The notes under the pieces were generated by a model that had not been told where the DNA came from, ran no database searches, and saw only the letters and a program-made list of their open reading frames with translations. Positions 55,340 through 64,000 of a stretch of 64,000 nt of DNA are shown piece after piece. Origin of the DNA: Amorphus sp040750475 (GTDB lineage Bacteria; Pseudomonadota; Alphaproteobacteria; Rhizobiales; Amorphaceae); assembly GCF_040750475.1 (NCBI RefSeq), contig NZ_JABJVY010000001.1:310001-374000 (forward strand). The letters run 5' to 3'. Numbering within the stretch: the first letter of the stretch is position 1; every line of letters starts with the position of its first letter. Position numbers and translations under genes: made by a program.

Positions 55340-56961
55340 GGCTTCGCCTGCCCCCGCATCAGGTCGGCGGCCTTCTCGGCGATCATGATCGTCGGCGCAT
55401 TGGTGTTGCCGGAAACGAGCGTCGGCATGATCGAGGCGTCGACCACCCGCAGCCCCTCAAGGCCGTGGACGCGAAGCGTGGGATCCACCACCGCCATCGG
55501 ATCCGTTCCCATCTTGCAGGTCCCAACCTGATGGGCGATCGACAGCCCGGTCTCGCGGGCATAGGTCAGGAGATCGTCGTCGGAAGAATAGGACGGGCCA
55601 GGCGCGTATTCGTCGACGATGTAGTGGGCGATATCGGGCTTTTCCGCCACCTGCCGAGCGATTTTGATGGCCGCCACCAGGGTCCGCCGGTCGGCCTCGG
55701 CGGACAGATAGTTCGGCTGCATGGCCGGATTCTCGCGCGGGTCGGACGAGCGAAGTCGAAGGGTTCCGCGGCTTTCCGGCCGGATGGGGCAAACGGCATT
55801 GGCAAAGCCCGAAAAGGCGTGCAACCCGTCATCGTATTCGTCGTGACTGAATGTCTGGAAAAGGAACTGGATGTCGGGCGTCGCCACTTGAGGCAAGGAG
55901 CGGACGAAGGCCCCCACCTGGGCCGCGGAAATGGTCAACGGTCCGCGTCGCAAAACGGCATATTGCAGCCCTGCGATGACTTGGCGGACCGGACTGCGCA
56001 TGAGGTCGTTGATCGTCAGCGGTTCGCGGCTGCGATAGGTCAGGAGCGCACCGTAGTGGTCCTGAAGGTTCTCCCCCACACCGGGCAGATCGTGAACGAC
56101 GTCGACACCGAGCTCCGAGAGCTGTTCGGCCGGACCGACGCCGGAGAGCAGAAGGAGGTGCGGCGACTTGATCGAGCCGGCGCTTAGGATCACCTCGCGC
56201 TTGGCGCGAACGGTGACGACGCGTTCCCCCTGCCGAAACACGGCACCGACTGCCCTTCGGCCCTCGAACAGGATCCGCTCCACCAACGCCCCGGTCTCGA
56301 CGCGCAGGTTCGTGCGTTTCATCGCAGGCCGTAGGTAGGCAACGGCCGCAGAGCAGCGCCGCGCCCGCCGGGTGGTTAGCTGGTAGTAGCCGATCCCTTC
56401 TTGCGTGGCCCCGTTGAAATCGTCGTTGCGCGGAATTCCGGCATCCACGCCGCTGCGGATAAAGGCTTCGCAGAGCGGATTGCGCTCGACCAGGTTGGAG
56501 ACCCGCAGCGGCCCGCCCGCACCGTGAAACGCATCTTCCCCGTTTTCCTGATCCTCCGCCTTGCGGAAATAGGGCAGCACATCTTCGTAGGACCACCCGG
56601 CATTGCCGAGTTGGCGCCAATGATCGTAGTCGGCGGCTTGTCCGCGGATATAAAGCAGCCCGTTGATCGACGACGAACCTCCCAGCACCTTGCCGCGCGG
56701 CCAGTACATCGGGCGATCGGCAATCTCCGCACCGGCCTCCGTCTCGAAGCGCCAGTTGACGTTCGGATTGACGATGGTCTTGCCGTAGCCGATCGGAATG
56801 TGAATCCAGGGATTGGAGTCGCGCCGCCCCGCCTCCAGAACCGTCACGCGCGACCGCCCGTCTTCGCTCAGCCGGGAGGCCATGACGCAGCCGGCCGATC
56901 CCGCACCGATGACGAGGTAGTCGGTCTCAATCGACGCAATGGCATCACCCGATACAGCCAT
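55336..56961 (-). CDS. GMC-family alcohol oxidoreductase 2
   Basis: 541 residues. The same layout as GMC 1: VIGAGSAGCVMASRLSEDG, GKVLGGSSSINGLLYIRG, the catalytic HQVGTCKMG His and the SGNTNAPTIMIAEKAADLM Asn. Several 15-20 residue blocks are shared with GMC 1 (for example VLPYFRKAEDQENGEDAFHG). Two paralogues may act on different chain lengths, stereoisomers or the two ends of a diol. Confidence 0.92.
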   Translation of the reverse strand: MAVSGDAIASIETDYLVIGAGSAGCVMASRLSEDGRSRVTVLEAGRRDSNPWIHIPIGYGKTIVNPNVNWRFETEAGAEIADRPMYWPRGKVLGGSSSINGLLYIRGQAADYDHWRQLGNAGWSYEDVLPYFRKAEDQENGEDAFHGAGGPLRVSNLVERNPLCEAFIRSGVDAGIPRNDDFNGATQEGIGYYQLTTRRARRCSAAVAYLRPAMKRTNLRVETGALVERILFEGRRAVGAVFRQGERVVTVRAKREVILSAGSIKSPHLLLLSGVGPAEQLSELGVDVVHDLPGVGENLQDHYGALLTYRSREPLTINDLMRSPVRQVIAGLQYAVLRRGPLTISAAQVGAFVRSLPQVATPDIQFLFQTFSHDEYDDGLHAFSGFANAVCPIRPESRGTLRLRSSDPRENPAMQPNYLSAEADRRTLVAAIKIARQVAEKPDIAHYIVDEYAPGPSYSSDDDLLTYARETGLSIAHQVGTCKMGTDPMAVVDPTLRVHGLEGLRVVDASIMPTLVSGNTNAPTIMIAEKAADLMRGQAKP

Positions 56962-57036
56962 AAGCGCTCCGTTCTTGCTTTTCGCGGGCAGCCGCTGCCC
57001 CGGGGCCCCCGCCCCACAAGCGGGACGAGAAACCGC

Positions 57037-58029
57037 TCATTTGACGAGCGGCACCGTGTCCAGCGTGTAGTCGCGCTCGTCGGTGGGGACGTAGGCGCCG
57101 ATATTCTCCGAAGTCAGGAAGGTCGCTTCGACGATCAGATCCGGCTGGTCGGCATCCGGGTCGTCCAACAGGCGCTTCATCGCGAGAATGATGGCCGCTC
57201 CCATGCCCGCAAGATCCGGATCCCAAGTGCCGGTGATCCGCCCCTCGCGGATCGCGACGACGGCTTCTTCGTCGCCGTTCATCCCGAAAATCATGACGCC
57301 TTCGGGGTTGTCCGCGGTGGCGACAGACTTTCCGGCTGCCAACGTTGCTGCGGAAATCCCGAGCGCACTGGAGTCGTTATAGGCCCAGAAGGCCTCGACA
57401 TCGGGATGGCGGACCAGGAGGTCGCTCGCCATCGTCATCGCATTGGCGGTGGAGTCCTTGGTGTTGTCGACCCGGGTCAGTACATCGAGCCCGGCAGCCT
57501 TAGCCGCATCCGCGAAGCAGGCCGTGTTCTGCTGGATCGAAGGTACCGGCGGCCCGCCGAAAACGATGACCTTCGCCCCCGGCCGGCGCTCCGCGATCCA
57601 CTTCGCCTCCTGCTCGTAGGTGCCGCCCGGCTCGCAGAGATTGGTTTCCCACCAGACCGTGGTGGTAACGCCATCACCCTCGGAATTGACGCCGACGACC
57701 GGAATGCCCTGCTCGTTCGCCCGCGTGTAGGCGGCAGCGACGGCGTTCGGATCGAGCGACCAGGATGCAATCGCATCAGCGCCGAGATTGACCAGCGTGT
57801 CGACGTGGGAGACTTGGCGATCCGGGGAAAGGTTGGCGTCGAGCATGCGATACTGCCAACCGAGGTCCGCGGCCATCCTCTCCATCACGTCGTTGGCCAT
57901 GGCCTGGCCCGGTTGGCTGGCGATCGGCGAGACATAGCCGACCAAGGTGTCGTCGGCCTGGGCAGCGCCAAGCGCGGCCAGCAGAACAGCGGATGGGAGG
58001 ACCCCAGCCTTTGCGATTTTTTTGAGCAT
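57037..58029 (-). CDS. Ribose-type ABC substrate-binding protein
   Basis: 330 residues. A signal peptide (LKKIAKAGVLPSAVLLAALGAAQA) is followed by a periplasmic-binding-protein type 1 fold (TLVGYVSPIASQPGQAMAND; INFGGPPVPS-like region; GIPVVGVNSEGDGVTTTVWW). It captures the substrate for the permease and ATPase encoded downstream. Unusually, the two GMC genes lie between it and the ATPase gene, which ties the importer to the oxidation pathway. Confidence 0.9.
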   Translation of the reverse strand: MLKKIAKAGVLPSAVLLAALGAAQADDTLVGYVSPIASQPGQAMANDVMERMAADLGWQYRMLDANLSPDRQVSHVDTLVNLGADAIASWSLDPNAVAAAYTRANEQGIPVVGVNSEGDGVTTTVWWETNLCEPGGTYEQEAKWIAERRPGAKVIVFGGPPVPSIQQNTACFADAAKAAGLDVLTRVDNTKDSTANAMTMASDLLVRHPDVEAFWAYNDSSALGISAATLAAGKSVATADNPEGVMIFGMNGDEEAVVAIREGRITGTWDPDLAGMGAAIILAMKRLLDDPDADQPDLIVEATFLTSENIGAYVPTDERDYTLDTVPLVK

Positions 58030-58086
58030 GTCGTTCTCTCCAGAAGGATATTTTTTTGTTGGTGAGACGGGACGGAGATCTATTCG

Positions 58087-59604
58087 CTACTCCAGAACAG
58101 CCGGATCGAGCCGCATGCAAACAGCCTTCGGCTCGGTGAAGGCATTGATCGCTTCGCTCCCGAACTCGCGCCCGAGGCCGGACATCTTGACGCCGCCGAA
58201 CGGCATCGCCGTATCCAGGATATTGTGGGTGTTGATCCAGACGGTGCCGGAATCGATCTGTGCGGCGAGCAGATGCGCCTTGTTGAGATCCCGGGTCCAG
58301 ATGCTGGCACCAAGGCCGTAGTCCGTGTCGTTGGCAGCCGCCTTGAGGCTTTTCAGGTCCTCCAACCGGCTGGCGACCACGACGGGTCCGAAGATTTCCT
58401 CCCGCGCGATCCGGGCATCGGGCCGCACATTGCGCAGGACCGTCGGCGGATAATAGAAGCCCGTCCCGCTCAGCCGTTCGCCGCCTGCAACAAGGTCCGC
58501 TCCGTCCGCAATCCCTTGTTCCACCATACCGCTTACGCGGTCCAACTGACGGTCTGAGACAAGGGGCCCGATCGTGACGTCCGGCTCGAAGGCGTGCCCG
58601 ATCGTCAGCTTCGACGCGAACTCGGCGACACCTTCCACCACTTGGTCGAAAACCTCCGACTGGACGATCAGACGCGAGCCAGCGGTGCAGACCTGGCCGG
58701 AATTGCCGAAGATGGCCATGGCAGCGCCGGGGATCGCCTGCTCCATGTCGGCATCGGCCAGCACGACCGTCGGCGACTTGCCCCCCAGCTCCAGCGTGAC
58801 CCGCTTCATATCGGCCGAGGCGGCCGCCAGGATTTTCCGGCCGGTTTCCGTCGATCCGGTAAAGGCGATCTTACGGACCATCGGATGCGCCACCAAAGCG
58901 CTCCCGACCGGATCGCCGTAGCCGGTGACGATGTTCACTGCGCCGTCCGGGAAGCCGGCTTCGCAAATGAGCTCACCAAGGCGCAAGGTGGTCAGCGAGG
59001 TGAGCTCGGAGGGCTTCAGAACCACCGTACAGCCAAAAGCGATCGCCGGCGCAATCTTCTGGATCGCCTGTCCCAACGGAAAATTCCAGGGCGTGATGCC
59101 TCCGACCACCCCAACCGGCCGGCGCTCGGTGTAAGCGCGATAGGTGCCTCCATCGTCGAAAAACGGAGAAAGGGTCAGATATTCGCCCGCCATCTTCGAC
59201 GCCCATCCGCCATAGTAGCGCAAGGCGTCGATGGTGAAGGCGAGGTCCACATGCCGCGACACCGCATAGGGCTTGCCATTGTCCCAGCTTTCCAGCGTCG
59301 CCAGCTCCTCGGCCCGAGCCTCAATCAGGAGGGCCAGCGTCTCCAGGAGACGTCCACGGTCGAGCGGGCGCATATTCTGCCAGGACCGGCTCTCGAAGCG
59401 ACGGTGCGCAGCTTCGACGGCCCGGCCGACATCCTCCGCAGAGGCTGACGCGACATATGCGAAGACCTGCTCGGTGGCCGGGTTGACCACCGGAATGCGC
59501 GTGCCGGTCGCACCCTCGACCCATTGGCCGTCGATGAGCAGTTTTCCCTCGGGCACATCCACGGCCGGAAAACGGGTCTCGGCTCGGCTCATCATGTTGC
59601 TCAT
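58087..59604 (-). CDS. Aldehyde dehydrogenase 2
   Basis: 505 residues from the ATG at 59604 with GGGAG upstream; an in-frame start at 59655 adds 17 poorly supported residues. PWNFPLGQAIQKIAPAIAFG, LELGGKSPTVVL and catalytic Cys GNSGQVCTAGSRLIV are intact. The first gene of the operon in the direction of transcription. A second ALDH at the operon end suggests two aldehyde steps or a broad substrate range. Confidence 0.93.
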   Translation of the reverse strand: MSNMMSRAETRFPAVDVPEGKLLIDGQWVEGATGTRIPVVNPATEQVFAYVASASAEDVGRAVEAAHRRFESRSWQNMRPLDRGRLLETLALLIEARAEELATLESWDNGKPYAVSRHVDLAFTIDALRYYGGWASKMAGEYLTLSPFFDDGGTYRAYTERRPVGVVGGITPWNFPLGQAIQKIAPAIAFGCTVVLKPSELTSLTTLRLGELICEAGFPDGAVNIVTGYGDPVGSALVAHPMVRKIAFTGSTETGRKILAAASADMKRVTLELGGKSPTVVLADADMEQAIPGAAMAIFGNSGQVCTAGSRLIVQSEVFDQVVEGVAEFASKLTIGHAFEPDVTIGPLVSDRQLDRVSGMVEQGIADGADLVAGGERLSGTGFYYPPTVLRNVRPDARIAREEIFGPVVVASRLEDLKSLKAAANDTDYGLGASIWTRDLNKAHLLAAQIDSGTVWINTHNILDTAMPFGGVKMSGLGREFGSEAINAFTEPKAVCMRLDPAVLE

Positions 59605-60049
59605 ACACTCCCGGCCCAATCGCGGCTTGCCAACCTGGTGGCGGAAAGCCTCCATCCAGGTGCCAGGATCAAGTCAGTTGAGTGCACGGACTATCCACAG
59701 AGAGCATTGCTCAGCATCTAATCGTTCTGCCCAGCATGCGGGCTGGACCGACGCCTATTTCGGGAATCCGAGCTCTTGCCAACCTACCGGCTTTGGTTCC
59801 GCGCATGTGTTGGATCGATCCGACTGTCGATCTGCATCGCAGCTTTGCGGCTTTGATTGCGGAAACGGCGACTTCCAGATCCGTGTCGGACCTAACCGCC
59901 ATAGCCTTTGCCGCCCCGCACGCTTGGACCGACGCGAGGTGCCGCCAGGGAAACAAAGAAATCCACGGGCTGAGAGGCTTTTGCGGCGTGCCGGGCGACC
60001 GCCACGCGTGTGCTGGATTCTGCGACCTTCGAAGCGGGCGCCAACAGCA
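59605..60049. other. Intergenic region holding the operon promoter
   Basis: About 445 bp upstream of aldehyde dehydrogenase 2. No credible gene on either strand. A near-palindrome GCCC-A-GCATGC-GGGC sits near 59728-59742 and could be a regulator site. Confidence 0.4.
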
Positions 60050-60541
60050 TCAAGCTTCGGCGGCTTCTTCGACCTCGTCGGGATCCTCATCGACGGCATC
60101 GGAAAAGCCGCCGGCGGCGGCAAGGTTCTTTTCGATAACCCGCAAGAGCTTGCGCAAACGCTTGCGGTCCTTGTCGTCGATACCGCTCAGGGCTTCCTTT
60201 TCGAGACGCTTCCAGGCCCGATCGACGTCGGCGATCCGCGCCCGCCCGTCCTCCGTCAGGAAGACCCGCGCCAGACGGCCGTCGGATTCGGAGCTTTGGC
60301 GCTCCACCAGCCCATGGGCGGCAAGCCGGCTGATCATCTTGGTCACCGTCGGCGGCTGCACGCCGAGAACCGCAGCGAGCTCGCTCATGGTCTGGCCGTC
60401 GGTGTCCGCCAGCGCCTTCAGAACGAATTCCTGCCCCGGATGCAGCCCAATACGACTCAAATGCCCGCCGGACCGCACCCGGTGCGCTTTCGCGGCTTGC
60501 GCGAGACGATAGGTCGCCGTCTTTCGATAATTGAATGACAT
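60050..60541 (-). CDS. MarR-family transcriptional regulator
   Basis: 163 residues from the ATG at 60541. The winged HTH is plain (GLHPGQEFVLKALADTDGQTMSELAAVLGVQPPTVTKMISRLAAHGLVER; SDGRLARVFLTEDGRARI). A long acidic C-terminal tail (SDAVDEDPDEVEEAAEA) is unusual. It lies upstream of the alcohol operon and downstream of the quinone-reductase gene, all on the same strand; the target is not obvious. Confidence 0.87.
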   Translation of the reverse strand: MSFNYRKTATYRLAQAAKAHRVRSGGHLSRIGLHPGQEFVLKALADTDGQTMSELAAVLGVQPPTVTKMISRLAAHGLVERQSSESDGRLARVFLTEDGRARIADVDRAWKRLEKEALSGIDDKDRKRLRKLLRVIEKNLAAAGGFSDAVDEDPDEVEEAAEA

Positions 60542-60716
60542 CGTGCCGCCTGTAGTAGCAAGCCGCAATGACGGCTGAATGACTCCGAACGGACCGCCAG
60601 CGAATCGCCTCAAAAACGGTAGTCGACCACCCGGTTTTCGGCAATGTCGTTGCCATATTGGGTCAACATTCTTCGCTCCCCGTCTACCGCGATGGTTCGC
60701 CGGCTCATCATTCGCG

Positions 60717-61313
60717 TCAATGGCCGAGCGAACGGGTCAGCGTGCGCGCGATCTCATTGAGATAGCGCCGTCGCTCGCCCTCGCTCACCGTGTCCATCTT
60801 ATAAAGTGCGCAATAGAAGGTGCGGCATTGCCGCGCACAGAGCCCGCGGATGCCGCGCACAAGCATCTTGCGGCCTGGTTCGCCCATCAGTTTCGAGACC
60901 ATCCAATTGGCCCCGCAAGTGGTCACCACGCCAACGACGCGAATGTGGTCGAGCTTGCCGGACAAGCTTTCGCTCTCCGGCGGCATGGCGAATGCCATAT
61001 GGGGCACGAACGACCGATCAAGCCACCCTTTCAGCATCGCCGGCAGTCCGAACCACCAGGTCGGATAGACGAAGACCAGCGCCTGAGCCCACTTGATCCG
61101 CTCGATCTCGCGGGTAACGCCGTGCTCATTTTCGCCGGCATCGTGGTAGCGTCGCCGCTCGGCCGCATCCATCGCCGGCTGAAAGCCTTCCGCATAGAGA
61201 TCCGCCACGCGGACAAGATGGCCGGCCGCTTCCAGCGTCGTCACCACCTTATCCTTCACGGCGGCGTTGAAGCTCTCCGGGCAGGGATGGGCGTAGACGA
61301 CGAGAACGTTCAC
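60717..61313 (-). CDS. NAD(P)H-dependent oxidoreductase, Flavodoxin_2/NQO1 family
   Basis: 198 residues. NVLVVYAHPCPESFNAAVKD is the family's opening, and FVYPTWWFGLPAMLKGWLDR the flavin/substrate loop. Related to KefF, MdaB and NQO1, which reduce quinones by two electrons with bound FMN or FAD. It is followed on the strand by the MarR gene, a class that often controls quinone reductases. Confidence 0.88.
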   Translation of the reverse strand: MNVLVVYAHPCPESFNAAVKDKVVTTLEAAGHLVRVADLYAEGFQPAMDAAERRRYHDAGENEHGVTREIERIKWAQALVFVYPTWWFGLPAMLKGWLDRSFVPHMAFAMPPESESLSGKLDHIRVVGVVTTCGANWMVSKLMGEPGRKMLVRGIRGLCARQCRTFYCALYKMDTVSEGERRRYLNEIARTLTRSLGH

Positions 61314-61347
61314 CGCGTCCCCGAGCTGATCGCGACGCGCACCGCAC

Positions 61348-62748
61348 TCATCGTTGCAGCCCCGGAAACAGCCAAGTCTTCTTCTGCGACAGATCGAAAT
61401 CCGGGTCGTCCCAGGCGACCATCTTACCGGGATTGAGGAGCCCTTTGGGATCCGACCCGCGCTTGAAATCGAGCTGCACCTCGTCGGTACGCTTCATACC
61501 GCCCTCTTCCAGCGTGTAGCGATGCGGATTGAAGACCGGACAGCCCTCCGCCTCGTGGATCGCCACGATCTCCTCCAGCCGATCCTCGCTGGTGAAGCGC
61601 ACGAGCGGAAGACCGAAGCACGTGACCGTGCCGTCGAAGCGGACGAATTCAAGGTGCGTGATCACCTCGTCGCCGAACCGGTCGGCAAGGGCGGCAACCT
61701 TCGCCAGATGATCGGGATAAGGATAGAGCACCTGGAGATAGGTGACGGTCGGATCGACCCGCAGGGCTCGCAGCGTGGTGTGGTTCCAGGTCAGCTCGTA
61801 GGCCGGCGGCAGGGTGGCGCGTTCGCTCTCCGCGACCCGGTCGGAACGGAACAGAAGGGCGCCCCGCGCCCGGCCGACCAAGCTTGCCACCGCATCGAGC
61901 GCGAACGGCGCGACCAGCATCACCACCACGTGCTGCTGCGCCCCGATGAAGTGCTGATGGCGCAGAAAATAATCGTGGCCGGCGGGGGCGGCGACCACAG
62001 CCACCTCCTTGGTCAGGATCCCGTCCTCGTTGGCGATCATGTCGGCGAAGGCGGAGGCCGTCGACAGCGCCTCGAAGCCGACGATCACGTCGACCCAGTC
62101 GTAGGCGGCCGTCAGCGGCATCGCGAGCTCGGTGATGACGCCATTGGTGCCGTACGCATGGCTGACCTTGTGGATGTCCTCGCCAACCAGATCGAAGGTG
62201 CGCGGCTCGGCCTCCATGGTCATGACCTTGGCGCGCACGATGTTGCCGAGATCGCGCAAGCCGCCCCAGCGCACAGAGCCGATGCCGCCCGACCCGCCGG
62301 CAACGAAGCCGCCGATCGAGGCGGTCCGGTGGGTGGAGGGATGCATGCGGAGCTCCTGTCCGCTGTCGGCCCGGGTCTGACGGTCGATATCGGCGATGAT
62401 CGCGCCCGGCTCGGTCACCACGAGCCCCGGCTCGATCGACTTGACTGCGGTCATCTCGGCAAGATTGAGCACGAGGCCACCGGCCAGCGGCATCGCCTGG
62501 CCATAGTTGCCGGTGCCGGCGCCGCGCACGGTGACGGCCACATCGTGGCGGAAACAGGTCGCCAGCACCCGCGACACGTCCGCCTCGCTCTTCGGCGTGG
62601 CGACGATATCGCCGGTCACGTGATCGAGCTGCCGCTTCAGAACCGGCGAGTACCAGAAGAAGTCCCGGCTCTTCTGCTTGACCAGCGAAGGGTGCGTTTC
62701 CAGCTTGATGCCCTCAAGCTCGGCCGCCAGCGCCTCGAGATCCGGCAT
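61348..62748 (-). CDS. FAD-binding (PCMH-type) oxidase/dehydrogenase
   Basis: 466 residues from the ATG at 62748, which has GGGAGG 6 nt upstream; an ATG at 62754 overlapping the previous stop is also possible. The PCMH FAD fold is clear (ATPKSEADVSRVLATCFRHDVAVTVRGAGTGNYGQ; THRTASIGGFVAGGSGGIGSVRWG), followed by a C-terminal FAD-linked oxidase domain ending in LLNPGKMVAWDD. Related to GlcD and D-lactate dehydrogenase; substrate unknown. Coupled to the upstream amidohydrolase. Confidence 0.85.
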   Translation of the reverse strand: MPDLEALAAELEGIKLETHPSLVKQKSRDFFWYSPVLKRQLDHVTGDIVATPKSEADVSRVLATCFRHDVAVTVRGAGTGNYGQAMPLAGGLVLNLAEMTAVKSIEPGLVVTEPGAIIADIDRQTRADSGQELRMHPSTHRTASIGGFVAGGSGGIGSVRWGGLRDLGNIVRAKVMTMEAEPRTFDLVGEDIHKVSHAYGTNGVITELAMPLTAAYDWVDVIVGFEALSTASAFADMIANEDGILTKEVAVVAAPAGHDYFLRHQHFIGAQQHVVVMLVAPFALDAVASLVGRARGALLFRSDRVAESERATLPPAYELTWNHTTLRALRVDPTVTYLQVLYPYPDHLAKVAALADRFGDEVITHLEFVRFDGTVTCFGLPLVRFTSEDRLEEIVAIHEAEGCPVFNPHRYTLEEGGMKRTDEVQLDFKRGSDPKGLLNPGKMVAWDDPDFDLSQKKTWLFPGLQR

Positions 62749-62750
62749 TC

Positions 62751-63998
62751 TCATCCTCCCACCACGTCGTCGAGTTCCCGGTAATCGGGCACCCGGCGGG
62801 CGATCACCTGCGCGTTCCGCATCACGATCCGATCGTCCTGGCTGCGGGCAAGCAGTTCGCTGAACGTCCTTGCCCGAAACACCACGAGGTCCGCCGCGGC
62901 CCCTTCCGCGATCGCCCCCACCCCTTCGAATCCCATCAATTCGGCCGGTGTCCGGCAGACCGCGGCCGGCCAACCGCCGAAGGGATGGTCGAGATGCAGG
63001 ATCCGCGTTGCGGCACGGAACACTTCGAGCATATCGAGATCGCCGTACGCGTAAAACGGATCCCGCGTGTTGTCGCTCGCAATTGCGACGGGAATGTCTC
63101 GCTCCCGCATCTCGTGGACGAGCGTCACGCCGCGCCAGCGCGGCGTCCGGCCGGGATGGCGATCCTGCAGATAGAGATTGCAGAGCGGCAGCGTGACCAC
63201 ACCGAGGCCGGCGCGCGCCACCTTGTCGAGCGTGCGGCGAACCTCCGACTCGTCCTGGACGGCAAGCGAGCAGCAATGGCCGACGACCACCGGTCCGGGC
63301 ACGTCGACCGCAATCGCCATCTCCGCAACTCGGGCGAGCCCGTCGGCGGCGGGATCCCCGCTTTCGTCGACATGCAGATCGAGCCCCAGCCCATGGCGGC
63401 TGGCCGCGTCGAACAGTCGGGCGAGGCGCTGATCCAGATCCGGCATCGGATAGATCGCCGCCCCGAGGAGCCCGCCATGATCGGCGACGAGGCGGACATA
63501 GGCATCGAGCGCCGCGCCCTCCGGCAGCTCGTCAATTCCGATCAGTGCGACGCCCTGCAGCTCGATCCGGCCGCGCCAAGCGTCACGAAGCTCCGCAAAG
63601 AGCGGCCAAGTGATCGCATTCTGAGGCGGGATGGAGTCCAGGTGGGTTCGGATCAGACGGGTCCCGTGCGCCTCGGCGGATCTGAGCGAAAAATCCATTC
63701 GCCGTCGGACGTCGTCGGCATTCCAGTGCTGATCGCGATCGGCACCGGCTGCGTCCAGGGCGGCGGCAAACGTGCCGTCCGGGTTGTCGGTTCGCGGCCA
63801 GATATGGCCCTTGTCGAGATGGGTGTGTATGTCGGCAAACGTCGGCAGCACCAACCCGTGATCGAGATCGACGGCCTCGGGGTCGGGCCATTCCGGATCG
63901 CTCGGCGAAATCGCCGCGATCCGACCATCGGCCAGCGCGATATCGGCAAGTGCGAGCCCTCTGGCATCCGCCGTCGCGCGAAGCGCGGGACACAGCGC
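62751..63998 (-). CDS. Cytosine-deaminase-like amidohydrolase (5' end outside window)
   Basis: The frame is open to the window edge (415 codons visible). An ATG-less internal start at 63854 is not the real one, because family text (GLALADIALADGRIAAISPSD) precedes it. Metal and catalytic motifs: FADIHTHLDKGH, DLHVDESGDP, VVGHCCSLA and ASDNTRDPFYAYGDLDMLEV. This is the CodA branch of amidohydrolases, which deaminate or hydrolyse pyrimidines and related heterocycles. It probably shares an operon with the FAD oxidase. Confidence 0.88.
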   Translation of the reverse strand, partial: ALCPALRATADARGLALADIALADGRIAAISPSDPEWPDPEAVDLDHGLVLPTFADIHTHLDKGHIWPRTDNPDGTFAAALDAAGADRDQHWNADDVRRRMDFSLRSAEAHGTRLIRTHLDSIPPQNAITWPLFAELRDAWRGRIELQGVALIGIDELPEGAALDAYVRLVADHGGLLGAAIYPMPDLDQRLARLFDAASRHGLGLDLHVDESGDPAADGLARVAEMAIAVDVPGPVVVGHCCSLAVQDESEVRRTLDKVARAGLGVVTLPLCNLYLQDRHPGRTPRWRGVTLVHEMRERDIPVAIASDNTRDPFYAYGDLDMLEVFRAATRILHLDHPFGGWPAAVCRTPAELMGFEGVGAIAEGAAADLVVFRARTFSELLARSQDDRIVMRNAQVIARRVPDYRELDDVVGG

Positions 63999-64000
63999 GA

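Noticed and set aside
61348..63276. A 642-residue reading of the FAD oxidase
   Set aside because: The first ~175 residues are an Arg/Gly-rich shadow of the upstream amidohydrolase; the oxidase starts at 62748.

Overview
The window is high-GC DNA from an alphaproteobacterium, most likely a member of the Hyphomicrobiales (Rhizobiales). The grounds are the dapF-mtaB-ftsY gene run, short intergenic palindromes of a type I know from that order, and the style of the regulators and transporters. No 16S or other species-level marker is present.

Region 1 (1-11 kb): the end of an amidase, a LysR regulator, a large MscS-type mechanosensitive channel, then a complete nine-gene N-type rotary ATPase operon (atpD-C-Q-R-B-E-F-A-G). 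It has no separate delta gene. The last third of the b subunit reads like a delta/OSCP C-terminal domain. Region 2 (11-25 kb): a small unknown gene, a SnoaL-like protein, an AraC regulator, a cupin and a flavin monooxygenase. These are followed by a P-type cation ATPase, the cbpA-cbpM chaperone pair, a methyltransferase, a PAS-GGDEF-EAL protein and an orphan response regulator with a cyclic-nucleotide-binding partner. Region 3 (25-29.7 kb): an L,D-transpeptidase and the housekeeping genes dapF, mtaB and ftsY, ending at tRNA-Arg(CCG).

Region 4 (29.7-48.3 kb) is a genomic island. The last 45 nt of the tRNA-Arg gene are repeated in direct orientation at 48279-48323 with one mismatch, 18.6 kb away. 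The cargo consists mainly of oxidoreductases, each beside its own TetR, LysR, AraC or HxlR regulator: five SDRs, an NmrA-type reductase, a DODA-type dioxygenase, VOC, DoxX and DsbA-like proteins and an MFS pump. Several sharp inverted repeats look like the regulators' operators. The island is decaying. No integrase is visible; the toprim and DUF2493 backbone genes at the right end are truncated; an IS256-type transposase is cut in half; an FMN reductase has lost its middle; and a gene tail is stranded at the left end.

Region 5 (48.3-59.6 kb): an AraC regulator and a co-directional set of seven genes on the minus strand. They encode two aldehyde dehydrogenases, two tandem GMC alcohol dehydrogenases and a complete ribose-type ABC importer. 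This looks like an alcohol/glycol/polyol-to-acid catabolic operon whose substrate I cannot name. Region 6 (60-64 kb): a MarR regulator, a flavodoxin-fold quinone reductase, a PCMH-type FAD oxidase and a cytosine-deaminase-like amidohydrolase that runs off the window edge.
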